A DNA stretch of 64,000 nucleotides from Chitinophagaceae bacterium (GCA_016787085.1 JAEUVJ010000048.1:62001-126000), one strand, 5' to 3'; numbered from the stretch's first letter, positions 15,102-25,504 are shown. Notes: generated by a model not told the origin, from the sequence alone. Numbers and translations: made by a program.

Positions 15102-17987
15102 TCATGCTTTTGTCCTGCCCGGTGACTCGCCATAGAACTCTTTAAAGCATTTATTAAAATAGGTAGTGCTGCCAAAGCCAACGGCAAAGGCTATATCGGC
15201 AACCGTACCCGCCCCGTTCTCCAGCATGTATTTGGCTTTTTTCAGCCGGAGGTTGCGTATAAAATTGCTGGGGTTCTGATCGGTAAGGGCTTTCAATTTT
15301 CGGAAAAGCTGGGTGCGGTCCATAAACAAAGCCTTGCTAAGCTGGTCAACAGAAAAATTTTCATCAGAGAGATTTTCTTCCACTGCCCTTAAGGCTTTCT
15401 GTAAGAATTCTTCTTCAACGGAGGTGACTTCCTGGTGACTGGTTTCGAGAAATAGTTTTTTGCTGTAGCGCTCCTGCATCCGCTGCCGGTTCCTGAGCAG
15501 GTTACTGATCTGGAGACGCAGTTCGTCTGCATCAAACGGTTTGGAGAGATAAACATCCGCCTCGGTTTGGAGTCCCTCCAGCCGGCTGGCCTGGGACGAT
15601 TTCCCGGTCAGTATGATAACGGGAATATGACTGGTCTTTTCATTTTGTTTTAAGTCCCGGGTTACTTCAAAACCATCCTTCTTTGGCATCATTACATCTG
15701 TAATAACGAGATCAGGAATATTCTTAATTGCCTGCTCCGTTCCCTGTTCACCGTCACCTGCTTCGATAATTGTATAGTACGATTCAAGACAAGAACCTAT
15801 GTATGCCCGGAGGTCTTCATTGTCTTCTATTACTAATACCTGGGGTAACTCTGAATCTACCTGCTCTTTTTCAGGCAAGCCCGGCGCCAATAACCGGGTA
15901 TTCGCCATTTCTGCGGATAAATGAGGGTCAGCTTCATCAACGAAATATTGATCAGCTGACAGTACAAGATCAACAGGCAGCAATACAGTGACAACAGTTC
16001 CCTGGTTTATTTTGCTCGTTACCTCAATAGTTCCCCGGTGCATTTTTACCAACTCTTCGGTAAGGGCAAGGCCAATACCGGTACTGGGCTGATCCGTCAC
16101 ATAATTTTTCTGATTGGCATGATAAAATCTTTCAAACAGGTGAGGAAGATGATCAGGAGAAATACCAACGCCGGTGTCCTTTACTTCTATCGAAATAAAT
16201 TGGCCGTTCAATTTTGAGATCCTGTTTGCCCGTACAGAAACTTTACCACCCGCCGGAGTAAACTTACAGGCATTGGAGAGGAGGTTGGTCAGTGCCTTTT
16301 CTATTTTATCCGGGTCAAATGCTATGGCGAGTGAATCAACAGATGAAGAAAATGCCAGTTGTATATTTTTACTGTCTGCCTGTGATGAAAAAAGCAATGT
16401 TTGCTTTTGAATAAAATCAATGATATCTTTTTTTTGCAACTGCAGTTTCATTTTCCCGGCATCCAGTTTTGAGAGGTCGAGTATTTCGGTAATAAGTCCC
16501 AGTAACCGCCGGGCATTTTTTTCAATAATGCCTAATGTGTTTTTAAAATAGGTATCATTTGTTCGTTTGCCAAGCTCGGCTGCCGGTCCCAGTATCAGCG
16601 TAAGCGGGGTCTTGAATTCATGGGAGATATTAGCGAAGAACCTTGCCTTTGTAGTATCCATTACCTCCAGCTCCGTTTTTTCTTTTTCGATCAAGCGGCT
16701 GCGGTAGCTCAACGCAAGGGCGAACAATAATATCTGGACAAGGCAACTTGCCTGGTATATTATGATCATGGTGATATTGCTTACCTGGCTGCTGCTGGTA
16801 TCAGGTAATATATTTGTTACCCGCAATAGATTTACGATAGTGACGGGTACCAGTCCTGTAATGAGAGACAGCCCTGCAAGGGCAAAATAGCGGGCCGTTT
16901 TATTCCGGGAACGCAGGTATGCAATATTTACATATAAAAACAGGACAATTCCCAGCAGGGAGCTGGGCATATTCGAAAAATTCATAAAATCAAATACGGC
17001 CCTGTTTATTTCGGCTTGCATGAACAAGTAAATGGTAGTGATCAGCATACTTGCAAGGGAAAAATAAATGAAATACCGCATCCATTTTCTCAGTTTTGGT
17101 TTCCATCCTCCCCGATGCAAAAAATGAATGGCAAATAAACTATAAAAAATACCGATACCATATACCGACATATTAAAGACAGGGAGACTGAAAGGTGCGT
17201 GGCTGCCCCAGAGGAATAATCGTTCAAAGCCATTCGCAGCTAATAAATAATAGGCTATACAACAAACATAAAGGCTATAAAAAAGATAGGCCCTGTCTTT
17301 ATTAATAGCGAACATAAAAAGATTAAACAGCAACATGATCAGGAACATGCCCTGTACTATTAATTGTAAGTTGGAAATAGTTGTAAACTGAGCACCCACT
17401 TCCTGCAGGTATGTTTTTTCACTGTACAAAAAAATGCCTTTGAATTCATTAGAGGTTAAGCCCATGGGCTCTGATCTTGCAAGAATGGTAAGAGCAGAAT
17501 GTGCATCCATTTCAAACGGGTAACCATTAGGATCGTTAACTTTTGGTACAGTGTTCATGGCAGGCCATTGGCCATACGGCAGAATAAATCCACCACGTTC
17601 ACGGGTCAGTTTATTGTTGCTGCCGGATATATATAAACTCAACCTGTCGGCCACAAAATGAAACCGGAGACTTCTTTTATCATCCGTCGCATTGAGAAGA
17701 GTAAATGCAACCCAGAAATTTCCGGACAGGCTATCGGCAGGCAACGTACTAAAACCGGTTTTGAATCCGGGCACAGCGCCGGCTTCAAGCATAGTTTCAA
17801 CAGCTACTTCTTCACCTTGCTCTATGAAATAGGAAACCTTATCATCCAGTTTGATTTTTCCGCCATTTTTGTCAAACGACGAATCAATAATGAATACAGG
17901 ATGCTTAGCCTGCTGTGAAAGGAGGTGGCCGGTAGTTGAAGAAAAAACTACCAGGAGTAAAACCAGGTTCTTCCACATCATAAACAC
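15102..17987 (-). CDS. Hybrid two-component sensor (7TMR-DISM, kinase, receiver, AraC HTH)
   Basis: 961 residues combine sensing and gene control in one polypeptide. A signal peptide and extracellular 7TMR-DISM-type domain (about 25-185) precede seven transmembrane helices (about 195-420). The kinase has H box NISHEFKTPLTLILGP (near 455) and ATPase motifs DTGVGIS and GIGLAL. The receiver has phospho-Asp in LVITDVMMPK (near 765). A C-terminal AraC helix-turn-helix pair follows (about 860-960). It is divergent from a DUF1080/oxidoreductase/DUF6807 cluster and is the obvious candidate regulator. The shared 327-base upstream gap (17988-18314) shows no motif I can call with confidence. Confidence 0.93.
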   Translation of the reverse strand: MFMMWKNLVLLLVVFSSTTGHLLSQQAKHPVFIIDSSFDKNGGKIKLDDKVSYFIEQGEEVAVETMLEAGAVPGFKTGFSTLPADSLSGNFWVAFTLLNATDDKRSLRFHFVADRLSLYISGSNNKLTRERGGFILPYGQWPAMNTVPKVNDPNGYPFEMDAHSALTILARSEPMGLTSNEFKGIFLYSEKTYLQEVGAQFTTISNLQLIVQGMFLIMLLFNLFMFAINKDRAYLFYSLYVCCIAYYLLAANGFERLFLWGSHAPFSLPVFNMSVYGIGIFYSLFAIHFLHRGGWKPKLRKWMRYFIYFSLASMLITTIYLFMQAEINRAVFDFMNFSNMPSSLLGIVLFLYVNIAYLRSRNKTARYFALAGLSLITGLVPVTIVNLLRVTNILPDTSSSQVSNITMIIIYQASCLVQILLFALALSYRSRLIEKEKTELEVMDTTKARFFANISHEFKTPLTLILGPAAELGKRTNDTYFKNTLGIIEKNARRLLGLITEILDLSKLDAGKMKLQLQKKDIIDFIQKQTLLFSSQADSKNIQLAFSSSVDSLAIAFDPDKIEKALTNLLSNACKFTPAGGKVSVRANRISKLNGQFISIEVKDTGVGISPDHLPHLFERFYHANQKNYVTDQPSTGIGLALTEELVKMHRGTIEVTSKINQGTVVTVLLPVDLVLSADQYFVDEADPHLSAEMANTRLLAPGLPEKEQVDSELPQVLVIEDNEDLRAYIGSCLESYYTIIEAGDGEQGTEQAIKNIPDLVITDVMMPKKDGFEVTRDLKQNEKTSHIPVIILTGKSSQASRLEGLQTEADVYLSKPFDADELRLQISNLLRNRQRMQERYSKKLFLETSHQEVTSVEEEFLQKALRAVEENLSDENFSVDQLSKALFMDRTQLFRKLKALTDQNPSNFIRNLRLKKAKYMLENGAGTVADIAFAVGFGSTTYFNKCFKEFYGESPGRTKA

Positions 17988-18314
17988 TTCTTTTGATCAG
18001 AAGTTAAAAGACCCTACTGTTATGCAATGATTAAGGTACGACTAATATTTCTGAATGGGGTCTTGCAAAAGACTTTCTTTGGCTGCAATTTTTAATGCTT
18101 TCAAAAGCAAACACAAAAGGGCTAACCCTTTGCACAATTAAAACTCCCGTCGCCAGGTCAGCAAAACCGCTTTGATACAGTTGTCCGGTTTTGTTCCTGC
18201 CCTGTGTCTCCCATCTTTCCGTTATTGCCTATGTCTTCCCGGGGCAGAAGAAATAATTTTATATCATTACTGCATAATAAAGTAGATTTACCCTCCTAAT
18301 TATTGAGTTGCTTT

Positions 18315-19691
18315 ATGAAAGTCAGCATTCTTCTTTTTACTCCTGTTCTTCTGTTGTCAGTAAGTCTTTCCGCCCAATCGCCCGATAAAGGCTGGCAAAA
18401 TCTTTTCAACGGTAAAGACCTCAGCGGGTGGAAACGGGCCGGGGGTATAGCCGAATTTTCCGTTGAGAACGGGGTGATCACCGGGAGAACGGTGATGAAT
18501 ACCCGGAACACTTTTCTGATTACTGAAAAAGAGTACGGCGATTTTATACTCGAACTGGATGCATGGGTAGAGGATGAGGAAGGGAATGCCGGTGTGCAGA
18601 CCCGCAGTCATCTGGATCCCGCTGCGTTCAATGGAGAAGGACGGGTATATGGCCGTCAATGCGAAATAGATCCCACGCCCCGCCGGTGGACAGGAGGTAT
18701 CTATGATGAAGGCCGGAGAGAGTGGCTGTATCCTATGCAGTTGAATGCAGCGGCGCAGAATGCCTATAAAAAAGGAGTGTATAATCACATCCGTATCGAA
18801 TGTATCGGCAATGAAATGAGAACATGGGTGAACGGAACAGCAGCAGCTTATCTGGTGGATACAATAAATGAAAAAGGATTTATCGGTCTGCAGGTGCATT
18901 CCATTAATTCGGCCGACCACCAGGGGAAAAAGGTTTGCTATAAGAACATCCGTATCAAAACGACCGGGCTGACGCCAACTCCTTTTCCGGCGAATGTATA
19001 TGTGGCTAACCTTGTTCCAAACAGCCTTACAGCTTATGAAAAGAGGAATGGCTGGCGTTTATTGTTTGATGGTAATACCAGCAAAGGATGGAAAAGCGCA
19101 AAAGGAAACAGTTTCCCTGAAAAAGGATGGGCTATTCATCACGGGGTGCTTTCCGTCCTCGCTTCAGAAGGGAGTGAGTCCACCAATGGCGGTGATATTG
19201 TAACGAATGAGCAGTTTGCTGCATTCGATCTTTCTTTTGAATTCAAACTGACCCCCGGCGCCAACAGCGGGGTCAAATATTTTGTAACGCTGGCGGAACA
19301 AAGCAGCGGGTCAGCCATCGGGTTAGAATACCAGGTATTGGATGACACCCTGCATCCTGATGCGAAACTTGGGCGTGAGGGCAACCGCACACTGGCCTCA
19401 TTGTATGACCTGATCAAAGCAGAAAAGCAAAAACGTTTTTTGCGACCTACAGGGCAATGGAATTGCGGACGTATCATTGTTTATCCCAACGATAAAGTGG
19501 AGCATTACCTGAACGGAATAAAAGTACTGGAGTATATCCGTGGTTCAAAACAATACAGGGACCTGGTCGCTATCAGCAAATATGTGACCTGGAAAAATTT
19601 CGGAGAAGCGCCGAAAGGTCATATCCTGCTGCAGGATCACGGCAATGCGGTTTCGTACAGGAGTATTAAGGTGAGGGAATTGAACCCCTAA
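18315..19691 (+). CDS. Secreted protein with two DUF1080 (3-keto-disaccharide hydrolase) domains
   Basis: The ATG at 18315 gives 458 residues with signal peptide (VSILLFTPVLLLSVSLSAQ). Two DUF1080 concanavalin-like domains follow: one from GWQNLFNGKDLSGWK (about 25-220), and one from GWRLLFDGNTSKGWK (about 240-455). The family is now known as 3-keto-disaccharide hydrolase, acting on 3-keto-glycosides after oxidation by Gfo/Idh/MocA-type dehydrogenases. The oxidoreductase gene downstream fits this pathway. An upstream TTG in frame at 18303 is less likely because it delays the signal peptide. Confidence 0.88.
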   Translation: MKVSILLFTPVLLLSVSLSAQSPDKGWQNLFNGKDLSGWKRAGGIAEFSVENGVITGRTVMNTRNTFLITEKEYGDFILELDAWVEDEEGNAGVQTRSHLDPAAFNGEGRVYGRQCEIDPTPRRWTGGIYDEGRREWLYPMQLNAAAQNAYKKGVYNHIRIECIGNEMRTWVNGTAAAYLVDTINEKGFIGLQVHSINSADHQGKKVCYKNIRIKTTGLTPTPFPANVYVANLVPNSLTAYEKRNGWRLLFDGNTSKGWKSAKGNSFPEKGWAIHHGVLSVLASEGSESTNGGDIVTNEQFAAFDLSFEFKLTPGANSGVKYFVTLAEQSSGSAIGLEYQVLDDTLHPDAKLGREGNRTLASLYDLIKAEKQKRFLRPTGQWNCGRIIVYPNDKVEHYLNGIKVLEYIRGSKQYRDLVAISKYVTWKNFGEAPKGHILLQDHGNAVSYRSIKVRELNP

Positions 19692-20014
19692 ATCCCCTGA
19701 AGGGGACTTGCAGGAACACAGCCCTTGCTTTCCGGCGACTCAAATAATCAATTTGAGTCTTTGAAAAATGCTGAGTACAGGGCCTCACCTGGCCTCTCCG
19801 AAGGAGAGGAACAACGCACAGGCCCTGCTTTTCGACAAATCGAATAATTTATTGGAGTATTCGAAAATGCCGGGTAGCGATATAAAGATGAAGTGGTAGT
19901 GATACTGTTTGGATTAGCAATGCAGCACCGTCCCTTCTCTTTTGGAGAAGGGATAAGAGGGATGAGGCCTCAGTGGCAGCGATAAGATTATTTCTATTTT
20001 TAAATTATACAATC
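19692..20014. repeat. Repeat-rich gap: about 58-bp direct repeat spaced 100 bp, plus small palindromes
   Basis: Two diverged copies of one element lie at about 19718-19775 and 19818-19876, exactly 100 bases apart at their starts (ACAGCCCTTGCTTTCCGGCG versus ACAGGCCCTGCTTTTCGACA). Each contains a short hairpin (GACTCAAAT/ATTTGAGTC in the first, TCGAATA/TATTCGA in the second). Around them are CCCCTGAAGGGG, CCTCTCCGAAGGAGAGG and CCCTTCTC/GAGAAGGG palindromes. No coding sequence is supported here. Confidence 0.7.
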
Positions 20015-21373
20015 ATGTCAGTATCACGCCGTCGGTTTATTAAGCAATCAGTAAAGGCCTCTGCCGCTATGTATGCGGCGGCGATGGGCTTTAGCGCCAA
20101 GAGCTATGGCAATATCATAGGCGCCAATGATCGTGTCCGCCTGGGCGTGGTCGGTTTCTCTGACCGTTTTCGCCAATCATTGTTCCCTTCATTCCTCAAT
20201 CATTATAAGGAACTGAATTTTGATATGGTAGCTGTCAGTGATCTCTGGAAACTGCGCAGGGAAGAGGGACAGGCTTTTCTCAAAGAGAAATTAGGACATG
20301 AGGTGCAGGCCTGTGTGAACAATGAGGAGTTATATCGTATAAAGGACCTGGATGGAGTGATCATCAGCACAGCAGATTTTCAACATGCCCTGCACGCTAT
20401 TGAAGCGGTGAAGGCCGGAAAGGATGCCTACGTGGAAAAGCCTTTTGCTGAAACGATGGAAGATAACCGGGAAGCATTAAAGGCGATTAAGGCGACTGAC
20501 AGGATCATACAGGTCGGATCACAAAGAAGAAGCGGCGGCAACTACACTGCGGCGGCAGATTTTATTCAGTCGGGCAAGTTTGGCGCTATTACCATGGTGG
20601 AACTGACATGGAATGTGAACCAGCCCGGCCGCTGGAGGAGACCGGCGCTGGTGGCTAAATGTAAAGAAGAAGATACAGACTGGAAACGTTACCTGATGAA
20701 CCGTCCTTTTGAACCATGGGATCCACGGAAATATTTAGAGTATCGCTTGTTCTGGCCTTACTCATCCGGCATGCCCGGCCAGTGGATGAGCCACCAGATA
20801 GACACGGTGCATTGGTTCAGCGGTCTCAAACATCCCCGCAGCGTAGTGGCAAATGGCGGGATATATATGTGGAAGGACGGAAGAAAGAACTGGGATACCA
20901 CTACTGCAGTATTCGAGTATGGACAACCAAACGATATGACAACGGGTTTCCAGGTGACGTTTTCCTCCCGCATGCATAACGGCGATGAGAACCCTGCAGA
21001 GATATATTACTCGAATGGTGGTGAGTTGAACCTTATCACCAATACCATATCGCCCAAAGGCGGCCTGCGGGAGAATCATGCCAAAGCAATGGGTATGCAA
21101 CCCAACCTGCTGCCCGAAATGACCCTGAAAGAAGCATCTGAAAAAGTAGTGGCCTCTGCCAATACCGGCGCTGACCGTTTAACCAGTAACCATATGCGCA
21201 ACTTCATGGAATGTATGCGTAGCCGCAAACAGCCCAATGCACCGGTAGAAGCCGGCTACTATCATTCTATTGCCTGCATCATGACCAATGCGGCAGCAAG
21301 AACAGGCGCTAAAGTAACCTTCGATGAAAAGACACAGGAAGTGATGGCCGATGGAAAAGTGTTCAAATATTAA
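20015..21373 (+). CDS. Tat-exported Gfo/Idh/MocA family oxidoreductase
   Basis: From the ATG at 20015, 452 residues. The N-terminus SRRRFIKQ plus a hydrophobic Ala-rich stretch is a twin-arginine signal. The nucleotide-binding fold follows (VRLGVVGFSDRFRQ) and the family motif EKPFAETMEDN near residue 140. These periplasmic NAD(P)-dependent enzymes oxidise sugars or inositols. It lies between DUF1080 and DUF6807 genes, consistent with a 3-keto-sugar pathway. An in-frame GTG upstream at 19973 is rejected because it would mask the Tat signal. Confidence 0.9.
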   Translation: MSVSRRRFIKQSVKASAAMYAAAMGFSAKSYGNIIGANDRVRLGVVGFSDRFRQSLFPSFLNHYKELNFDMVAVSDLWKLRREEGQAFLKEKLGHEVQACVNNEELYRIKDLDGVIISTADFQHALHAIEAVKAGKDAYVEKPFAETMEDNREALKAIKATDRIIQVGSQRRSGGNYTAAADFIQSGKFGAITMVELTWNVNQPGRWRRPALVAKCKEEDTDWKRYLMNRPFEPWDPRKYLEYRLFWPYSSGMPGQWMSHQIDTVHWFSGLKHPRSVVANGGIYMWKDGRKNWDTTTAVFEYGQPNDMTTGFQVTFSSRMHNGDENPAEIYYSNGGELNLITNTISPKGGLRENHAKAMGMQPNLLPEMTLKEASEKVVASANTGADRLTSNHMRNFMECMRSRKQPNAPVEAGYYHSIACIMTNAAARTGAKVTFDEKTQEVMADGKVFKY

Positions 21374-21385
21374 TTGCTGTAACGC

Positions 21386-22420
21386 ATGAGCAAATTCTTT
21401 CTGTATCTTTTTATGCTGTTGCCTGTAATAGTGCCAGCACAGAAGAAGACAGGGTTTGCAATTGAAGAAAGACCAGAAAAGAAGCAATGGGATATTTTAT
21501 ATAATGGGCGCCTGCTGACCTCTTATTGCTACTACGACTCCAGCCGTAAACCGGTGCTTTTCCCTGTGAATACGGTTGATGGTATTACCGTTACCCGCAG
21601 CTTTCCTTTTCAGATTATTCCAGGCGAAAGGACTGACCACCCGCATCATACGGGTATATGGCTGAATTATGAATCGGTGAATGGCCTCGACTTCTGGAAT
21701 AATTCAACGGCTATTGCAGCCAATAGAAGACATCTTTACGGCACGATCGTTCACCAGGGTATTTCTGATATACAGGTCAGTGGTGCTGCTTCTTCATTCA
21801 CTGCTTCGGCTGCGTGGATACGACCTGACAGGAAAGTGTTGCTGAACGAACGTACCCGGTTCCATTTTACGGTGAAAGAAAATACACTGGTCATTGACCG
21901 GGTTACAGCATTGACAGCTACGGATACGGTTGTTTTATTTAAAGATGCCAAAGACGGTCTGCTGGCTATTCGTGTAGCCAGTGAACTGGAGATGCCCTCC
22001 AAAGAGAAAAGCAATTACATAGATGATAAAGGAAATGTAACAGCGGTGCCGCCATCTGCTGCAGATGTTAGCGGTATGTACGTTAGCAGCGAAGGGCTGA
22101 AAGGCGATTCGGTATGGGGTACTAAAGGAGCCTGGGCGATGCTGACCGGTAAAAAAGAGGGAAAAGATATCACGATCGGCATCATAGATCATCCGGGCAA
22201 TACCGGTTACCCATCTTACTGGCACGCAAGAGGCTATGGCCTGTTTGCCGCCAATCCTTTGGGAAGAAAGATATTCAGTAAAGGAACGGAAGAGCTCAAC
22301 TTTTCTTTAAAGCCCGGCGAGTCTGTTACTTTTCGCTACAGGATCATTATACACTCCGGAAGTATATTAACAGAAAAAGAGATGAATAAAGCGGCCAGTG
22401 ATTTTAAAAAGACACAATAG
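21386..22420 (+). CDS. DUF6807 (PmoA-like) secreted protein
   Basis: 344 residues with a short signal peptide (FFLYLFMLLPVIVPAQ). The body carries the family landmarks DHPHHTGIWLNYESVNG and a C-terminal GIIDHPGNTGYPSYWHARGYGLFAANPLG stretch. These proteins are annotated PmoA by old similarity; they are not methane monooxygenase subunits and usually occur in polysaccharide or sugar clusters next to Gfo/Idh/MocA enzymes, as here. The start lies 12 bases after the oxidoreductase stop, so the genes are co-transcribed. Confidence 0.85.
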   Translation: MSKFFLYLFMLLPVIVPAQKKTGFAIEERPEKKQWDILYNGRLLTSYCYYDSSRKPVLFPVNTVDGITVTRSFPFQIIPGERTDHPHHTGIWLNYESVNGLDFWNNSTAIAANRRHLYGTIVHQGISDIQVSGAASSFTASAAWIRPDRKVLLNERTRFHFTVKENTLVIDRVTALTATDTVVLFKDAKDGLLAIRVASELEMPSKEKSNYIDDKGNVTAVPPSAADVSGMYVSSEGLKGDSVWGTKGAWAMLTGKKEGKDITIGIIDHPGNTGYPSYWHARGYGLFAANPLGRKIFSKGTEELNFSLKPGESVTFRYRIIIHSGSILTEKEMNKAASDFKKTQ

Positions 22421-22562
22421 GCTTTTTCCCATTTATGGTTTTTAGTATATACCGCAGGTACTTGCTTCATCGATGCAGAAGGCAGGTAGATATTTTTTCA
22501 ATACCTAAAAGAAAGGGAGATACGATCTGAAATAGCTGAAAGGGAGTTATTTTAGCAAAAAA

Positions 22563-25490
22563 ATGAAGGATCAGTTAGCCATACTTGCACAGCGACTCGA
22601 AGGCAGGCTATTTCATGATCATACAGCATATCACCGTGCACAGTTAAAGGCATTTGCTACGGATGCTTCCGTTTACCAGGAAGAACCACTGGCTGTAGCT
22701 TTTCCCAAAACAGAAAAAGATATCTGCCTGCTTGTTGATTTTGCCCGGCAACATAAAGTAACACTGATACCAAGGGCCGCAGGAACTTCCCTCGCAGGGC
22801 AGGTCGTAGGAAAAGGTATCGTAGTAGATATCTCCGATCACTTTAACAGGATACTTGAGGTGAATGCGGATGAACAGTGGGTCATCGTACAGCCCGGTGT
22901 GATAAGGGACGATCTGAATGCATACCTGAGATCGTACGGATTGATGTTTGGCCCCGAAACATCTACGGCCAGCAGGGCCATGATAGGAGGGATGGTGGGT
23001 AATAACTCCTGTGGGCTGCACAGTATTGTCTGGGGAGCGGTACGTGATCATATACTTGAAACGAAAGTAGTGCTAAGCGACGGCAGTGTTGTGGTATTAA
23101 AAGAAGAAAAGGATGATAGGAATGATCAAAGCGCTAACCCTTTGTTGCAACAGATACGCCGGCAGATGATGGAACTGCTAGGGAATGAGAATAACCAGGC
23201 AATTATCAGGGATAATTTCCCGAAGAGAACAGTTGTCAGGAGAAATACCGGTTATGCACTGGACCAGTTATTGGATCTGCAGCCATTCAATACAGGAGGA
23301 GAACATTTCAATCTTAGTAAACTCATCGCAGGATCAGAAGGCACACTGGCTTTTATAACTGAGGTCAAACTTCGTTTGTTGCCGTTGCCGCCGGTACATT
23401 CAGCATTGGTTTGTATCCATTGTTCTTCTATTAAAGAATCTTTGCTGGCCAATGCCGTGGCATTACGGTCACAACCGATGGCATCAGAATTAGTGGATAA
23501 GCGCATCATGGATTATACGGCAGCGCATCCCTTGTACAAACAATATCGCCACTTTATTGAAGGAGACCCGGCAGCTATCCTGATGGTAGAGTTCATGGAG
23601 CATCAGCAGGAGGAGGCATCAGACAAAGCCCAACAGCTTATACAATCCTTACAAAATAACAAACTCGGCTATGCTTATCCTGTATTATTCAATGCCGATG
23701 CAAAGGCTGCCTGGGAGATCAGGAAGGCTGGTCTCGGTTTATTGCGTAATACGGCCGGGGATGAACAACCGGTCAACCTGATAGAAGATTGCGCAGTAGC
23801 CCCGGAAGACCTGCCTGCCTACGTAGAAGACCTGCAGGTGATATTGCGCAAGTTCAACGTGTCCGCTTCCTATTATGCCCATGCAGGGGCGGGTGAATTG
23901 CATATAGAACCTTTGATCAACTTAAAATCGCCGGAAGGCCTGATGCTGTTCCGGGGTATTTTGCACGATACGGCATTGCTGGTAAAAAAATACAATGGTT
24001 CTTTATCGGGTGAGCATGGCGATGGCAGGCTGAGAGGCGAGTTCATTGCCACGGTAATGGGTGATGAGGTGATGCGATTGTTCAAAGAGGTCAAAAATGT
24101 TTTTGATCCGGATAATATTTTCAACGCCGGTAAGATCGTGAATACACCGGCGATGGATACACACCTGCGGGTAAAGCAAGATGGTAAGAGCACCGATATT
24201 CATACGCATTTTGATTTTTCAGGACAGGGCGGTATAACCCGCCTGGCGGAAAAATGTTCCGGTTCGGGAGATTGCAGGCGAAGTGCTGTCTCGGGCGGGT
24301 TGATGTGCCCCAGTTATATGGCCACCAGGAATGAATTCAATACGACCCGTGCAAGAGCGAATATATTGAGACAATTTCTCAGCGACCCGCATGATGCCCG
24401 TCCATTTGACCATGAAGAAATTAAAGATGTAATGGATCTCTGTCTTAGCTGCAAAGGATGCAAAACAGAATGCCCTTCGGGTGTGGACATTACAAAAATG
24501 AAAGCGGAGTTCCTGCAGCAGTATTATGATAAACATGGAGTGCCGTTGCGGGCAAAGCTGGTCGGCAATTTTTCAAAGCAAATGAAGCTGGCGTCCCTGG
24601 CGCCTTCATTATACAATGCGGTTCTCTCCAATCAATTCTTACGACGCAGCATGAACAGGCTGATAGGTTTTCATCCCGACAGGACCATGCCTCTACTTTC
24701 AAAAGAGACATTGCGTACATGGTTTACAAAAAGGAAAGCGGGAGTTAGCCGGGATAAAAAAAGAACCGTTTATTTTTTCTGCGATGAGTTTACCAATTAT
24801 CTCGATGCAGCAATTGGAAAGAAAGCTATTGTGTTGCTGGAAAAGCTGGGATATAACGTGATCATGCCTGAGCATGAAGAAAGCGGTAGGACCTATTTGT
24901 CAAAAGGATTGGTGAAAAAGGCGAAGGCTGTTGCTGAAAGAAATGTACGCATGCTTTCAGCGCTGGTTGAGGAACAAGTCCCTGTTATTGGCGTTGAGCC
25001 ATCGGCTATTCTTACATTACGGGATGAGTACCCTGAGTTGGTTGAACCTTCGCTTCGGGATAAAGCCCGGCAGATAGCTGCGGCTACGTTTATGATAGAT
25101 GAGTTCCTGTATCAGGAAATGAATGCCGGGCATATCCGGAAAGAGCAATTCACTACGGATAGCAGGAATATTGCTTTGCATGCACACTGTTACCAGAAAG
25201 TACTTTCTTCATCGAAATACAGTTTATTCATTTTGTCTTTTCCTGTCAATTTCAACGTGCACGAGATACCAAGCGGTTGCTGTGGTATGGCAGGCTCATT
25301 TGGCTATGAAAAGGAACATTATGCTATTTCTCAAAAAGTGGGAGAACTCGTTCTTTTCCCTACGATACGATCGCTTTCGGATAATGTATGGATAGCTGCT
25401 TCAGGTACATCCTGTCGTCACCAGATCAAAGATGGGGTGGGCAGAAAAACATTTCATCCTGTGGAGATATTGGCTGATGCTGTGCTCTAA
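22563..25490 (+). CDS. FAD/Fe-S D-lactate dehydrogenase-like (GlcD-GlpC fusion)
   Basis: 975 residues. The N-terminal half is a GlcD-type flavoprotein with FAD-binding-4 domain (PRAAGTSLAGQVVGKGIVVD; GPETSTASRAMIGGMVGNNSCG) and FAD-linked oxidase C domain (HAGAGELHIEP; SGEHGDGRLRGEF). Two 4Fe-4S motifs follow near residues 570-655 (CSGSGDCR...CP and CLSCKGCKTECPSG). CCG domains end the protein (HCYQK; PSGCCGMAGSFG). Such proteins oxidise D-lactate or other D-2-hydroxyacids and feed electrons to the respiratory chain. It is 142 bases past the sugar cluster and could be independent. Confidence 0.92.
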   Translation: MKDQLAILAQRLEGRLFHDHTAYHRAQLKAFATDASVYQEEPLAVAFPKTEKDICLLVDFARQHKVTLIPRAAGTSLAGQVVGKGIVVDISDHFNRILEVNADEQWVIVQPGVIRDDLNAYLRSYGLMFGPETSTASRAMIGGMVGNNSCGLHSIVWGAVRDHILETKVVLSDGSVVVLKEEKDDRNDQSANPLLQQIRRQMMELLGNENNQAIIRDNFPKRTVVRRNTGYALDQLLDLQPFNTGGEHFNLSKLIAGSEGTLAFITEVKLRLLPLPPVHSALVCIHCSSIKESLLANAVALRSQPMASELVDKRIMDYTAAHPLYKQYRHFIEGDPAAILMVEFMEHQQEEASDKAQQLIQSLQNNKLGYAYPVLFNADAKAAWEIRKAGLGLLRNTAGDEQPVNLIEDCAVAPEDLPAYVEDLQVILRKFNVSASYYAHAGAGELHIEPLINLKSPEGLMLFRGILHDTALLVKKYNGSLSGEHGDGRLRGEFIATVMGDEVMRLFKEVKNVFDPDNIFNAGKIVNTPAMDTHLRVKQDGKSTDIHTHFDFSGQGGITRLAEKCSGSGDCRRSAVSGGLMCPSYMATRNEFNTTRARANILRQFLSDPHDARPFDHEEIKDVMDLCLSCKGCKTECPSGVDITKMKAEFLQQYYDKHGVPLRAKLVGNFSKQMKLASLAPSLYNAVLSNQFLRRSMNRLIGFHPDRTMPLLSKETLRTWFTKRKAGVSRDKKRTVYFFCDEFTNYLDAAIGKKAIVLLEKLGYNVIMPEHEESGRTYLSKGLVKKAKAVAERNVRMLSALVEEQVPVIGVEPSAILTLRDEYPELVEPSLRDKARQIAAATFMIDEFLYQEMNAGHIRKEQFTTDSRNIALHAHCYQKVLSSSKYSLFILSFPVNFNVHEIPSGCCGMAGSFGYEKEHYAISQKVGELVLFPTIRSLSDNVWIAASGTSCRHQIKDGVGRKTFHPVEILADAVL

Positions 25491-25504
25491 CGAAATATAT
25501 CTTT

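Noticed and set aside
21386..22420. Particulate methane monooxygenase subunit A
   Set aside because: The name PmoA for this family is historical; the sequence is a soluble secreted DUF6807 protein, not a membrane copper enzyme.
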